Origin: Diplolepis rosae
Taxonomy: Eukaryota > Arthropoda > Insecta > Hymenoptera > Diplolepididae
Length of the DNA stretch: 64,000 nt
Assembly (NCBI GenBank): GCA_030998225.1
Contig: JAPYXD010000698.1
Coordinates: forward strand, 21,033,001-21,097,000
Direction: 5' to 3'
This document shows positions 1 to 12,500 of this stretch, in pieces (positions within the stretch are counted from its first letter, which is position 1; each line of letters starts with the position of its first letter). The position numbers and the translations under genes are program-made. A model generated the notes under the pieces. The model saw nothing but the letters and a program-made list of their open reading frames with translations. It was not told the origin of the DNA and did not search any database.

Positions 1-490
1 CATCGAACAATTCAATTACTTTTGCTCATCTTACACTGAAAACAAATTAGCCAGGCAATTAGTTGTCTCTGTCACTCACAGCACTGTGGGGCAAACATTG
101 AATTATCTAAGGATATAACAATCATATTCATACAATTTCATGTTTTTACACGCCCTTCTATTTTTCCTAAAGTCCTTTATATTCAATCATCCTAAATTGC
201 ACGTATTATTTACGTTAAATACATTAATTTTCCTAGTACAGTACATACGCTCTAAGACTTCGCTTTTCAACTCATAAACTAATTCAAAAAAAGATATCAA
301 GAACAAAATCTCATTAAATATTTATTCAAAAACGAGGAACAAATGTAAAAATAGTTGGAGAACAACTAGAGCGTATCTACTGCAAATGAAATTCAAAATA
401 AGTACCCATCAGTCATAAAAGGAAGTTAGTTCTCCCTGGGCTTCTTACATTTCTCTACAACAACGATCAATATTCTCTGGGATACATCAG
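1..490. other. AT-rich sequence with no gene seen
   Basis: No reading frame of note, splice pattern or RNA gene is visible here. It precedes the left arm of the hairpin-type repeat that begins near 497. Confidence 0.5.
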
Positions 491-689
491 AAAACACAGG
501 CCTACAAAAAACAATTTTTTCTGCGCAAAGAATGAAACTATGATATTCCCATGTATTTTTTCCCGCTGAAATCGAATTCGTAACCCGTTTGACCCCAGCA
601 CATTAGGATTTCGTCCTAACCTCAAAAACACTTCGATAAATCACTAAATTATATACATTCACTAAATTCAATCCCATAACCAAAAAAGC

Positions 690-2275
690 CCTAAACCATG
701 TAATGCCTTAACCCCATTACCCCTTAACACTATGACCCCATAATCTCTCAATCCCATAACCCTGTACATCGAAAAGGTCATGTACTGCAAAACCGAAAAT
801 CTCGTGTATGTTTCTTTTGTGACATCCAGTGATAGATTAATTTCATACAATAAACTCAAACACCCATCAGCCTATTACCCATCTACTCCATTACCCCTTA
901 ACCCCATAATCCTGCATAATGTCGTGTATGTTTCTTTTATAACTTACAGTGAAGAGTGAATTTCATACAATAAACTCAAACACCCATCAACCTATTGCCC
1001 CTCAGCCCCTTTACCTTGTTTAATGTAGTATATGTTTCTTTTGTGACTTACAGTGATGGGTAAATTTCAGACAATAGACTCAAACAGCCATCAACCTATT
1101 ACCCCTCAACCCCTTAACCTTGTATAATGTAGTGTATGTTTCTTTTGTGACTTACAGTGATGGGTAAATTTCAGACAATAGACTCAAACAGCCATCAACC
1201 TATTACCCCTCAACCCCTTAACCTTGTATAATGTAGTGTATGTTTCTTTTGTGACTTACAGTGATGGGTAAATTCCAGACAATAAACCCAAACATCCATC
1301 AACCTTTTACCCCTCTTTCCCTTAACCCCATAACCCTGCATAATGTCGTGTATGTTTCTTTTATGACTTACAGTGATCAGTAAATTTCATACAATAAACT
1401 CAAACACCCATCAACCTATTACCCATCTACTCCAATACCCCTTAACCCCATAACCCTGTACAATGTCGTATATGTTTCTTTTATAACTTACAGTGAAGAG
1501 TGAATTTCATACAATAAACTCAAACACCCATCAACCTATTGCCCCTCAGCCCCTTAACCTTGTTTAATGTAGTGTATGTTTCTTTTGTGACTTACAGTGA
1601 TGGGTAAATTTCAGATAATAAACTCAAACACCCATCAACCTATTACCCCTCTGACCCTTAACCCCTTAACCTTGTATAATGTAGTGTATGTTTCTTTTGT
1701 GAATTACAGTGATGGGTAAATTACATACAATAAACTCAAGCACCCGTCAACCTATTACCCCTCTACCCCTTATCTCCTTTACCTTGTATAATGTAGTGTA
1801 TGTTTCTTTTGTGACTTACAGTGATGGGTAAATTTCAGACAATAGACTCAAACAGCCATCAACCTATTACCCCTCAACCCCTTAACCTTGTATAATGTAG
1901 TGTATGTTTCTTTTGTGACTTACAGTGATGGGTAAATTCCAGACAATAAACCCAAACATCCATCAACCTTTTACCCCTCTTTCCCTTAACCTTGTATAAT
2001 GTAGTGTATGTTTCTTTTATGAGTTACAGTGATGAGTAAATTTCATACAATAAACTCAAACACCCATCAACCTATTACCCATCTACTCCAATATATCTTA
2101 ACCCCATAACCCTGCATAATGTCGTGTACATTTCTTTTGTGACTTCCAGTGATGGGTAAATTACAGATAATAAACTCAAACATCCATCAACCTTTTACCC
2201 CTCTATCCCTTAACCCCATAACCCTGTATAATGTCGTGTATGTATCTTTTGTCACTTACAGTGACGAGTGGCATT
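690..2275. repeat. ~108-bp tandem satellite, about 14 copies
   Basis: The block GTATGTTTCTTTT recurs near 804, 924, 1030, 1134, 1240, 1348, 1469, 1575, 1687, 1797, 1903, 2009, 2127 and 2238, so the period is mostly 104-120 bp. Each unit also carries TTACAGTGATGGGTAAATT and a C-rich CCTATTACCCCT / CCCTTAACC part. Some neighbouring units are almost identical (around 1030-1260 and 1790-1980), suggesting local homogenisation. The whole array lies between the arms of the surrounding inverted repeat. Confidence 0.9.
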
Positions 2276-2747
2276 ATATTCGGCTACAATTCTGCAGTCA
2301 CTAATGTATGTGTGTTGCTCCATTAAACAAATCTGAATGGACTATAAAAAAAAAATATATACCCGAATAATAGCATTTAGTGCGCCATAAAAGTTGCTCG
2401 TATCAAAACTTGGATGATATCGCGTCAAACAGAATTATAAGCCTGTAAATGAAGATCACTTAACACTGTAAGTCACAAAAGAAACATACACGAGATTTTT
2501 CTATTTTGCAGTACATCACCTTTTTAATATATATCGTTATGGGGTTATGGGATTGAGAGATTATGGAATCATAGTGTTTAAGGGTTATGCGGTTAAGGCA
2601 TTACATGTTTTAGGGCTTATTTCGTTATGGGATTGTAGGTATATTGAATTTAGTGACTTTTTGAGGTTAGGGCGAAATCCTGACGTGCTGGAGTAAAATG
2701 GGTAACGGATTCGGTTTCAGTGGCAAAAAATACGTGGGAATATCATA

Positions 2748-3267
2748 CACGAAGAAAATGAAACGAGCGAACGCGCTGTTTCTCACGCGTGAATGAGAAA
2801 ATTCGGCTCCGAAATCGGTTCACTATCGTGTCACACTTGAATCGCGCGGACCTCGATTTTTCGTCACGTCTCTCCCGGACGTGAATCATGGTTAGACTAT
2901 TTATGAGGCTACGCGCTGTTTTTCACGCGTCGTAGAGCTGCGAATGCAACTTTCAGGCACAGCACTGATAAAGCGAAAAAATTATCAGCTGCTGTAATCG
3001 ATATTCCGATTCCGTAAATATCGAATAATCGTCGTTTCAGTTTAAGGGATCTCAGCTCTACGACCCGTGAAAAACAGCGCGTACCTTCGTGAATGACTTA
3101 ACAGCGATTCACGTCCCGGAGAGACGTGACGAAAAGTCGAGGCCCGCGCGATTCACGTGTGATACGAAAGTGAACAGATTTCAGAGCCACATTTTCTCAT
3201 TCACGCGTCGTTAACGCATGAGAAACATCGCATTCGCTCGTTTCATTTTCTCCATGTAGTGGCATTC
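2748..3267. mobile_element. Nested ~0.5-kb palindromic element
   Basis: The left end GAAAATGAAACGAGCGA (from about 2754) is matched by TCGCTCGTTTCATTTTC at the right end (about 3234-3250). The arms continue inward through the inverted motifs CACGCGT, TTTCGTCACGTCTCTC and AAAACAGCGCG. It is far more GC-rich than its surroundings. It splits the right arm of the outer hairpin element, because the left arm carries the corresponding sequence uninterrupted near 525-545. No coding capacity. Confidence 0.75.
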
Positions 3268-3568
3268 TTCGCGCAGAATTTTTTTTTGTGGGCCTGTGTA
3301 ATCTATGAAACAGAAAAAAGGGTTCCTTTCTTCTCAACCGATATAAAAATATCATTCTTCACTCCGAAAGAAACGACAAGAAACAGTGACAACAGGAGTA
3401 TTACAGTTTAATGATGTAATATCGAAATGAAAATAACTTCAAGCTCAAAGTATCGATATTGCATAAGTATTACGATCCTTGGGAGTGGCGTGAATAAGAA
3501 ATGCAAGTGTTCTGATCCCATTTGAAGCGTGGAGAACCAGTTTTCTTCCTGGAACCCGAGGCGTTGGA

Positions 3569-6500
3569 TCAGTTAAAGAACTCATCATCATCGAAGGGAT
3601 CATTCTCCCGAGCAAAGATGTTGACTGATTCAGACTTTTTGATATACTGGTCACCCTTGATTTTATTGTTTCCATACTTATTCGATCTAGTGTTTTTTAA
3701 GGGTAAGGTCGTCGTATTCTCAGGCACTTGGTCCTCCATCTCGGACCGAAAGGTAAACGCATCATCATCGAAGCGCTGATCGCCATTAAAAAAGCTGTCC
3801 CTTCCACTCTCTTCACATACGAAACCATCAGGATCCTTGATTTCAGAAGGCAGTTCCTCAGGAGTGGCCTTGAGATCTGATCCAAGCCTGGGTCGATCAG
3901 AAGTATTGCTAGAAGCACTTGCTGTTGGTGTAAGGTCATCCTCGAAGTAGCTGGAGCCCTTGTAGGATCTAGGATCTCTTTTTACAAGTTCCTTGGTATT
4001 TCTAGGACTCAATGACTGTTTTACTTCAACTTCAACTCGTGTTCGAGATTCTGTACTTAGAGAATCTAAGGAGGCTTCACTGCGTTCTATTGACTGGGTG
4101 AAATCGTCTTCGAAAGGAGAGCTCTGGGACTTGGTTTGGGGTCGCGTTCTGTGCCTATTCATTCTCCTCTTGTGAAAAGATTCGTTCTTTACATCCGTCC
4201 CTTCAGACCAATAAGGTCTCTCGGCCCAGCTCTCGAATTCCTGATCACTGCCCCAGTAGCTATCTCGACTTCTAGATCTGTGAGGTCGATGGAAAGGGTC
4301 TGAATCGTTGTCACTACACTCTGATCTGGTTACTGCGTATTTTGGTCTTACATCAGAGTAAATCGGTTCTGGATTCCTTCCGTCGTTTGCACTGTTAGGT
4401 CTCTTGGGCCAGTGCCTCTTCCTGGAGACGTATCTAGCATTTGAGGAAAAGAGAAATTGCAGTTTATATTAAGAGGAAAAGACTTTATAATTGATCAAAT
4501 TACACTGATCAACAAAAATGACCTACACAGTGTGATCTGAAAATACCTGAACTTTTAATTTAAATCATAGAACACGTAGCACTATCTATTAAAAGTTGGC
4601 AGCGTTAGAAAGGTACATTTTTCTTCTTTCAAGCGCAACCAAGTTCAAGCAAATCAGTTGGCAGGTCACAAAATTACGTACGTTTCAATGACAGCAGTTT
4701 TTGTGGTTATGTCGTAAAAATGTAATGGAACAAAGAGCAAATATTAAATTTTGTTTTAAACTCAGTAAAAAATTTATTGAGACTTACAAATTATTAAAAA
4801 AAGTTTATGGTGATGATTTTATGAGTCATACTCAAGTTTACACGTGGTTTACACGATTTAAAAATGGCCGTGACGATTTAAATGATGATCCAAGACCTGG
4901 ACGACCAGAAGCATCAAATCGTGCTGAGTTAGTGGAAAAAGTACGTGAAATAATCGCTATCGATGCAAATTTGACTGTGAGAATGCTGGCAGAAGAATTA
5001 AATTGATTTTACTGTACAATCTACTCAATATTATCTGAAGATTTGGGTAATAGAAAGGCCTGTGCACGTTTTGTTCTACATCAGTTAAATGGAGACCAAA
5101 AAAGTCAACGAATTTTTTATGCAAAAACAGATTTGTGTCATCGACCACCTTCCAAATTCGCCTGATCTATCTCCGTGTGACTATTTTTTCTGTTCCCAAA
5201 ACTGAAAACTGCAATGAAAGGACTTTTTACGATGACGTTCCAACCATTTAAGCAGCAGTGACACAGGTGCTAAAGAACATTCCAAAAACCGAGTTTAAAA
5301 AGTCTATGGATAAATTGGTTGATCGTTCCAAACGTTTTATTGAGTTAAATGGATCCTATTTTGAATAAATATTAGCTCTGAAACACAATACCATGCTTGT
5401 TTTATTCTATAACTAAAAAGTTCGGTTATTTTTAGATCACACTGTGTATGTCCTCGCTGAATGCGACATATCATTGCCGAAGTACTTTTCAATTCTGAAC
5501 ACGAATCTGGCTTCCGTTTGTTGCTATCATGCCTAATTTCATAGACATTTGCAATTAAAATTGTTAATAAATGAAGATCTGATGCCCATTTAGTAAAAGT
5601 TTTCGGAAATTTAAAAGAAGGGTACGCATTTTTCAAGATATTTCAGAAACGGATAATCAGAATTTAAATTTGTTTCCTGATAATTATTCTTCATGAAGAA
5701 ACAAACATATCGACCTATTGTTTATTAAAAAAAGTAAATATGTCCTGAATTACAGAGCACTGAAATTTCAGTACATTTTTAGCATTTTTTCCAGTTTTTT
5801 TAAGAATATCTCAAAAATTGTTATAGATATCGCTAAAGTAAGAAAATATTCGCAAACTGCGTCATTTATGTTGATCAGTGTTATTAATTTACTTACCTAA
5901 GAGATTCTTCCGAACGTTCAGGTCCATATTCTTCTTCCCAAGCAGGTGGATAATCATAATGCCTAGCATCTCTCGCATAATGTGGTTCATGCTTTCTGAA
6001 GATTTCCTTAGGAGGATAATCACCATCCGGACCTCTGCGATTCCAAAACGTCCCATCCTCTTCCCATCTTCTCCTCTCATATTCCCTTCTTGGCCATCTT
6101 TCCTCATCTTCATATCCCATACTTTCCTGGCTACTAAACCTATCTCTACTGTCTCTCTCTTCATTCCAGAGCATCAATCTTCTTTTACTTCGCTCCTCTT
6201 CATAGTAAGGATCATCATGTGGCCAAAATCCTTCTCTATCACCGTTCCAAGGCCTTGGCTTTGGTCTACATTTCCAATAAGCTTTATACTCCTCCTCATC
6301 TTTGTAAGGAATTTTCCTATGCATGTACCTCTTCCTTTCTTCCTCCCAACGACTGTCTTCGTGCCAAGGTGTTGGGTCACGTGTACTGTGAGCATGTTTT
6401 GTCCATGGAACCCCTCTTGTTTTTCTTCCCATTTTGTCCCTTAAACTTCTATCTTTGTCTCCAGGTTCCACACTCTCATCGTAGTAGGGTTTGTCTTCAA

Positions 6501-9500
6501 CCCCCATTACAAATGGTGGTCTGCCATAAGGACCTCCTTCTCCTCTATATCTTCCATTACTTTCCTCGCTTTCCTCTTCGTCTTTCCATTCGTTATCGCT
6601 TTCACCTGAATGCCTTAGGATCCCTGATCGTACCTGAGGCTCTTTATTAAATTCTTTACCATCGGGGGACCAGGGTGATGTTCCACCCACTGAACAATGA
6701 CTCTCTCCGTAAGATTTTTCGGATTGGAAGACATTTGCTTCAAACTTGGCCCAATTTTCCTCATCTTTGGTCTCTTCCTTTTCTGTTTTAGATTCTGAAA
6801 GTGGACAAAAGACGTCTTCGAAACCAGTGATAGGTTTATTGATTGTCGATGGGGTTTCCACGTTCAGCATCTTGATCTCCTCGAATATGTCCATTACTGC
6901 CGTTGTGTCTTCTTTCTTTGCAGTAGGTTTCTTCAAACTAACTGGTTGTGGAATATCAGAGAATAAGCTCATCAAATCCACTTCAACAGATGATTTATTC
7001 GCGGTTTTAACCGGTGAGGTCTTATGTGGTAAAGATTTGAGGGGTGAAGTTTCAAGAGGTAATGTTTTAAGGGGCGAGTTCAAGAACTTCGAGGTATCTT
7101 CAGTATCTAAGATGAGATCTCTGAAGGCTGCATATCTGTCGTTTGACGTTGAAGCAGACGGTTTAGATTTCACTTTCTCGGGCAAGTTTTCTGTTTCATT
7201 CGAAAGTGTTTCCTTCTTATCAGAAATCTCCGGCTTTGACTCCTTTTCAACTTCTTCACTCTCTTGCAATTGGTCTTCTTGTTCAGTACCTTCTTCACTA
7301 TCCTTTGATGAATCACGCGAAAGCTTCTTCTCTTCAACCTCCTCATCATCCTCGTTTGTTATTATACTTTCTATTTTAGTATCAGGAAATTCGGAACGCA
7401 CTTCTTCTTCGGGAGTCGATTCTCTTTTAATTAAATTCTCAGAGACAGGAGGCAATTTTACTGTAAGTTTCTTCAAGGATACAACATCCTCGACTTTGTT
7501 CTTCTCTTCTACCTCCTCTTCTTCGGAAAGTCTTGACTCTTCTTGTACTTCTGGTTCCGTCGAGTCACTGTCATTTTTCACTAAATTTCGTTTACTTTCA
7601 TTATGCAAGTTCTCAGTTTCTAATAACTCTCTAAATACTGCGTATTTATCGTAAGTACTATCAGAAATCTTTGGTTTTTTATCGAAATTGACTTTGAACA
7701 TAGGTTTATTGGAGACGAACGCTGTCTCTACCATTTTAGCAGAAGGTTGTGGTTTAGAAGTGACTTGTTCTGACACTGGAGACGAAGCCTTCTGACTTGC
7801 CTTCGCTTCCTTAGCAGACAATGCAGCCAAACATTCCGTCAACTGCTGGAGAGTTAAGCCAGTCAATTCAGCTACAGTCATGTTCAAACTCATCGCCAAT
7901 TCACTAAGGTTCGACGAAGTCAACTGACTCAGGGTAATATCTAAAGAAGGTTTCGGCTTTTTGGAAGAACTTGTTTCAGCAGATGAAATTTTATTTGCAC
8001 CAGAGTTTTGGAAAAGCGAAGATAAAGATGAAGGTATGATTGAGCTAAATGAATCCTCGAAACTTGAATCGGAAAAGACAGACTGCTCTGATCTCTTTGG
8101 TAGTTGTGGCATGGGAGGACTGAAGTTATCATCAAACCGACTTTTCGTGTCTCTAGCTGGACTCCTATTTCTGTTTTTTCTTGTTGGAGATGGGGATCCT
8201 TCTTCCCGTTCAAGGAAGTCATAGTGAAAGTGGCCTTCACTATAAGGTGGTCTGGGTGGTGGTTTGATGGCCCCTCTAGCATTTTGCTTCTTTGGTGGAA
8301 GTGGCGGAGGATTTATTAAGATACTTCCAGCTCCCCTTGGTGGTGGTTCGGGGACATTATCCGCTTCCACACTCGAGCTAGAGAGTCTAGAATTCGCATC
8401 TGAAGAACAAGACTTCATTGGCGAAGCTGGAGAATCGCTCGTTCCGGAAAAATCTATTGGAAAAGGTCTGTCCAGAGACTGGGTTCTACTTCCTGGCGAA
8501 TCAATCCCATAATCTCCTTTCCTAGAATACTGCAAATGTTTCCTAGGACTTGGTAGTTTAATCAATCCTTGTGTAGATTCTGTGGATTCTCTGTCCATTT
8601 TTGACAATACTGATGATTTCGAGGTAGATGAACTACCTTTCTGTCCCATGCCTTCTTCAGGTGGAAGGGAAACAGACAGAGGCTGGTAATTGTTTCTGGA
8701 AGAAGGTTCTTTTTTCATAAGAGGTGAACTTGTATTCGGACTAGTTTCGCTATCATTGAATTTTTCGAAGTTGGCAAAGCTGCTATCTTCCAAGTTCTCA
8801 GAATTGGAGGCATTGCTTTGAACCTTCATGGGCTCCATTGGCTCAGAGCCTGAAATCTTAAAGTCTGCAGGAAAGGTATCGATGGAACTTGTAGTTGCCA
8901 GATCTTTTAACACTTTCTTTGGAGGGTTCTTCAAATGTTGGAAAAAATCCTTTTTGTCCACGTAAGGCTTTATCAATCCCGTTCCTAGAGGATCTAGTTC
9001 TGTGAAGACGTCCACCTGCTGACTCTTGTAATAGCTTCGAGACATGCTAGAATCCTGAAACATAAAGATTTTCATTAAATATATTACTTCCTGGTGCAGG
9101 GAATATTTTCCTTTGGAAAACACTCACGGTTTCTTTGTCATTTTCGCCTGCGAGATTCTTGGAAAGATTAGAAAGTTCTCCGTCGTTGAAGAGATCCTCT
9201 GTTTCCTTATCGAACCAATGAACGGAACCACAAGGTGGAGGTGTTTTGCTAGTAACTGTGGTTACGGGACTGGATGAAGAGGAAGTAGAAGTGGGCTGAA
9301 CAGTTTGCTGACGTTCAAAATGACCCCTTTTTGAAGATGGTGGAGGGGGTAGAATTGGTTGGACGCTTTCTTTGACCTGAAATACCAAAGGATAACAAAT
9401 ATCATTTTAGTTTGAGTTGAAGCTAGAAGCAAAGAAATCGAAATTCAGAATTTGATATCATATTAGGTCAGTACCTTCATGTTAGCAAACGAGTCGCCGA

Positions 9501-12500
9501 AGGGATCAGCATCAAAGGGGTCTTCAGTTGGTCTTGGATTGTCCGGTGTGATCTTGTCCATTTGATGAATGCCCTGCTGTAACGAGTTCAGTTCAAACTG
9601 TAGGTCCAAAAGATCAGCTACCACTCCACTCTGTGACTCGTGCTTTCTCCCGATAGATTTCTCGACTTCGGAATTTGTCCGATGGTGAGAAGTCTCGCTA
9701 CCTGCCGCACCCTACACAAGAAGTAGCAGACACTTTTTGCGTCTTTCACCACACAGATTTAAGTCTTACAGATTTAATTATGACTGCTCTTAATTGCTTT
9801 CCGAATTTTATCTTCGTTATGAGATATCAAATTTTATATCAAATCAAAATAAAAAATCAGTGGTGTTTGCTTCCTTCTTGAATTTCTAGCCCGAGGCCGT
9901 TTAACGATCACGTCACCACTATATATAAGATGATACAATAAGATAATCTAGATAGTAGATTAGCAAAATCATTAAATGAATGGATAGTACATACAGCAAC
10001 AATTAAATAAAACCAGAATTAGAGTCACGCTTGTAATATAAAATTCAGTTTTGATGATCAAAAAATTTAGGGATTTATTCCTGTGATTCATGAAAAGAGA
10101 TGCAAAATAAATCAACAAACTAACTTGAAATCGGTGACGTACTTTTTGAACGACCTCCTACGATTCAGATATTTTCATTCTCTCTTATCAGTTTCAATTC
10201 TACATTTGCAAGTCAAGATAATAATTTTCAAGACTATTTTTCAAACTAAACTAAGTCAGGAAATAAAAAATGTAAGGAAAATAATCCACGTACCTTTGTG
10301 TCAGGCGCTGGCTCTACGAAAATTCCACTTGGATGGAATTTTGTATTATGTTCTATATGTTGCTTTGCAAGCTCGATTTCTTTTTTCTTAAGTTCAAAAA
10401 CCACTTGAAAAAGGTCTCTCATCGCTATTACAACCTGTGTAGAAATTTATTAGTTGAAAATACCAGTTCAATTAATTTTATATACAATAAAAAGTGGAAA
10501 ATAATAAATTGACATTTTTATTCATAGTATATACAAATTAAAAATTATATTATGGCGCCTAAATTAAAGAAATAGGAACGAGTATTAAATTATAAAAATA
10601 AAAATCTAAATAATAAAAAGCATAGACATTTTTGTGACGCATAGAAGTGTGAAATTGAGGCGGTTGGATTTTTTCAAATCGAGGTTTATTTGAATGTTAA
10701 GAAGGACATCATGGTGCGATATATATAGTTAGCTAGTCCTTTTTCATAGGGAGTCAAGTCAACCGTGAATAATTCGAAACTTGCACCGGTAATCGAAGGG
10801 AGTCAATTGCGATAAACCGACAAAGTAACGTAATTATTTACATATGACCATAGTAGCAGTCTAGGCCGTCGTCCAATGTTGTTAGTTTCATTCTCAGGCT
10901 GTTGTTGGTTCTTCACTACTGCAAATATAATTTTGCGCCTTGCACAAAGGAAGTGTGATTGCGAATTTATACAGATTAATAGTATTTAAAAAGCTCAACC
11001 CCATGATTCTATTTCGTCACTAATATCTACATGCAAGAACTCAGAAATGAATTTTTCAAATAATATTAGAAACATAAATAAAATGGTAGGTTGTGATATT
11101 TATTAAAATCTAGAAAACACAAAAAAAGGTGGCGCTAATTTCACATTTTTAGGAATAACTCCCTTTTTGTATTTTCTAGATTTTAATCAATATCACTGAT
11201 GAGGGCTTCGATCTGAGCCGAAGTGTTAATTAAATCGACTTGACAATTTTTAGACCCTAAAGCTAATTTTTCCAAGAAAGTACCATTTTATTTAAATTGA
11301 GGGTCAATACAACCTATACGACTTTTAATTATCAAAAAACATAATTGATAAAAAAATTATGTGAAATTGCTGCAGGCAGAGTTGCTACAGAAATTTAATT
11401 TTAACATTTTCTTAGTTTGATTCTTTTTCTTATTATTGTATATTATTTTATTCCGTAAATTCAGAGAGTCTACTCAAATTCTGGAAAAAAATTGGTGATG
11501 AATGCAGATTTTAAAGCTATAGTTCTATTACAATTGGAATTGTTAAATAATTTGTTATTAGATCTAATTTAAATTTTCAACCACACCGAATTAAAATTTT
11601 TTTAAATTGAGTACCTTCGAGTTTAAAAATCATTCATATTCTTGATCTTTGAAAACTAAAGGACCTAAATAGGATTTCACAAAATTAGAATCAATTTAAA
11701 ATACAGTAAATTTTCAAGTGCTCACTTTTGAATATCTTATCTTATCTCATCTAATCTCTTTTATTTTGAAAATTTGTTAATTGATTAAAATATCAGTTAA
11801 AATGTTCAAAATTTACTGACTTCAGGACCTTTCCCACAAAGCTGTAGCAACCCTGATAGCGATGACACTCTGAAAAATTCACCTGACTTGCTGCCTTATC
11901 GGTTTTAATTCCAAAAAATCTGTGACCCATATCAGGTGACCCAAAAATATATCCAAAAGCCCTGGAATCACTCATGTCTTGAGCAATAAAGGATATTTTA
12001 TGCACTGGATGGTGATACTGACAATCCTGAAATTAGTAATAATTCATTTAAAACGAGATTAAAAAGACACTTTGAAGTAAAATGCAATTTTGTAAAAGCA
12101 TTTATTAAAAAAGGAATAATTACTCCAGTTTTTTCGTCTCGTAATCGCAAGCCATCGATGCTGATTTGAACAGTAATTCGTTGTTTGTGCTCTCCAGCAG
12201 CTCGAATAGCCATTTTTAAATCAGCCAAAGCTGCCTGGCACATTCGATCCCCACGTGCTTCTGACACTTCCAAAATTCCTATCAGCTTTGCCTTGAATGA
12301 TACACCTTCCCCCAAAAATCTAGTCGGTTCATTTTTGACTGCAACAGAATATTGAATGAATGAATTCTTCAAAAAATTCGAGGACTAATTTCAAGACGTA
12401 CTCTCTAAATCTGAATCAGTCAAAATCTACTGATTGTCAATGAAATTTGACTGATTGAAATAGCTAAAAAGAGGCTACTTCGAATCAGTCAAATTTCACT

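Larger units (their letters stand above)
497..3303. mobile_element. Hairpin (foldback-like) element with satellite core
   Basis: Two inverted arms enclose a tandem array. The left arm (about 497-832) reads ACACAGGCCTAC at its outer end. The right arm (about 2464-3303) ends with the inverted match GTGGGCCTGTGT, and the two can be followed inward through the TTCTGCGC, GGGAATATCATA and CATAACCC landmarks. The right arm is longer because a second palindrome (about 2748-3267) is inserted in it. No transposase frame is present, so this is a non-autonomous element or a decayed remnant. I could not identify a convincing target-site duplication. Superfamily unknown. Confidence 0.65.

Noticed and set aside
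690..2275. Regular repeats suggesting a CRISPR array
   Set aside because: Units are contiguous ~108-bp copies with no unique spacers, in a eukaryotic genome. This is a minisatellite.
5878..6444. 188-codon plus-strand open frame
   Set aside because: Antisense shadow of the Dab tail exon with no domain and no splice context of its own.
6746..7654. 302-codon serine-rich open frame on the plus strand
   Set aside because: It is antisense to the large Dab exon. Its Ser/Phe-rich composition is what the complement of acidic, Glu/Ser-rich codons produces.
9047..9388. Frame running from the Dab exon at 9376 through the following intron
   Set aside because: Read-through of the 9127-9055 intron. The real exon ends at 9128 with a GTGAGTG donor, and splicing keeps the phase.
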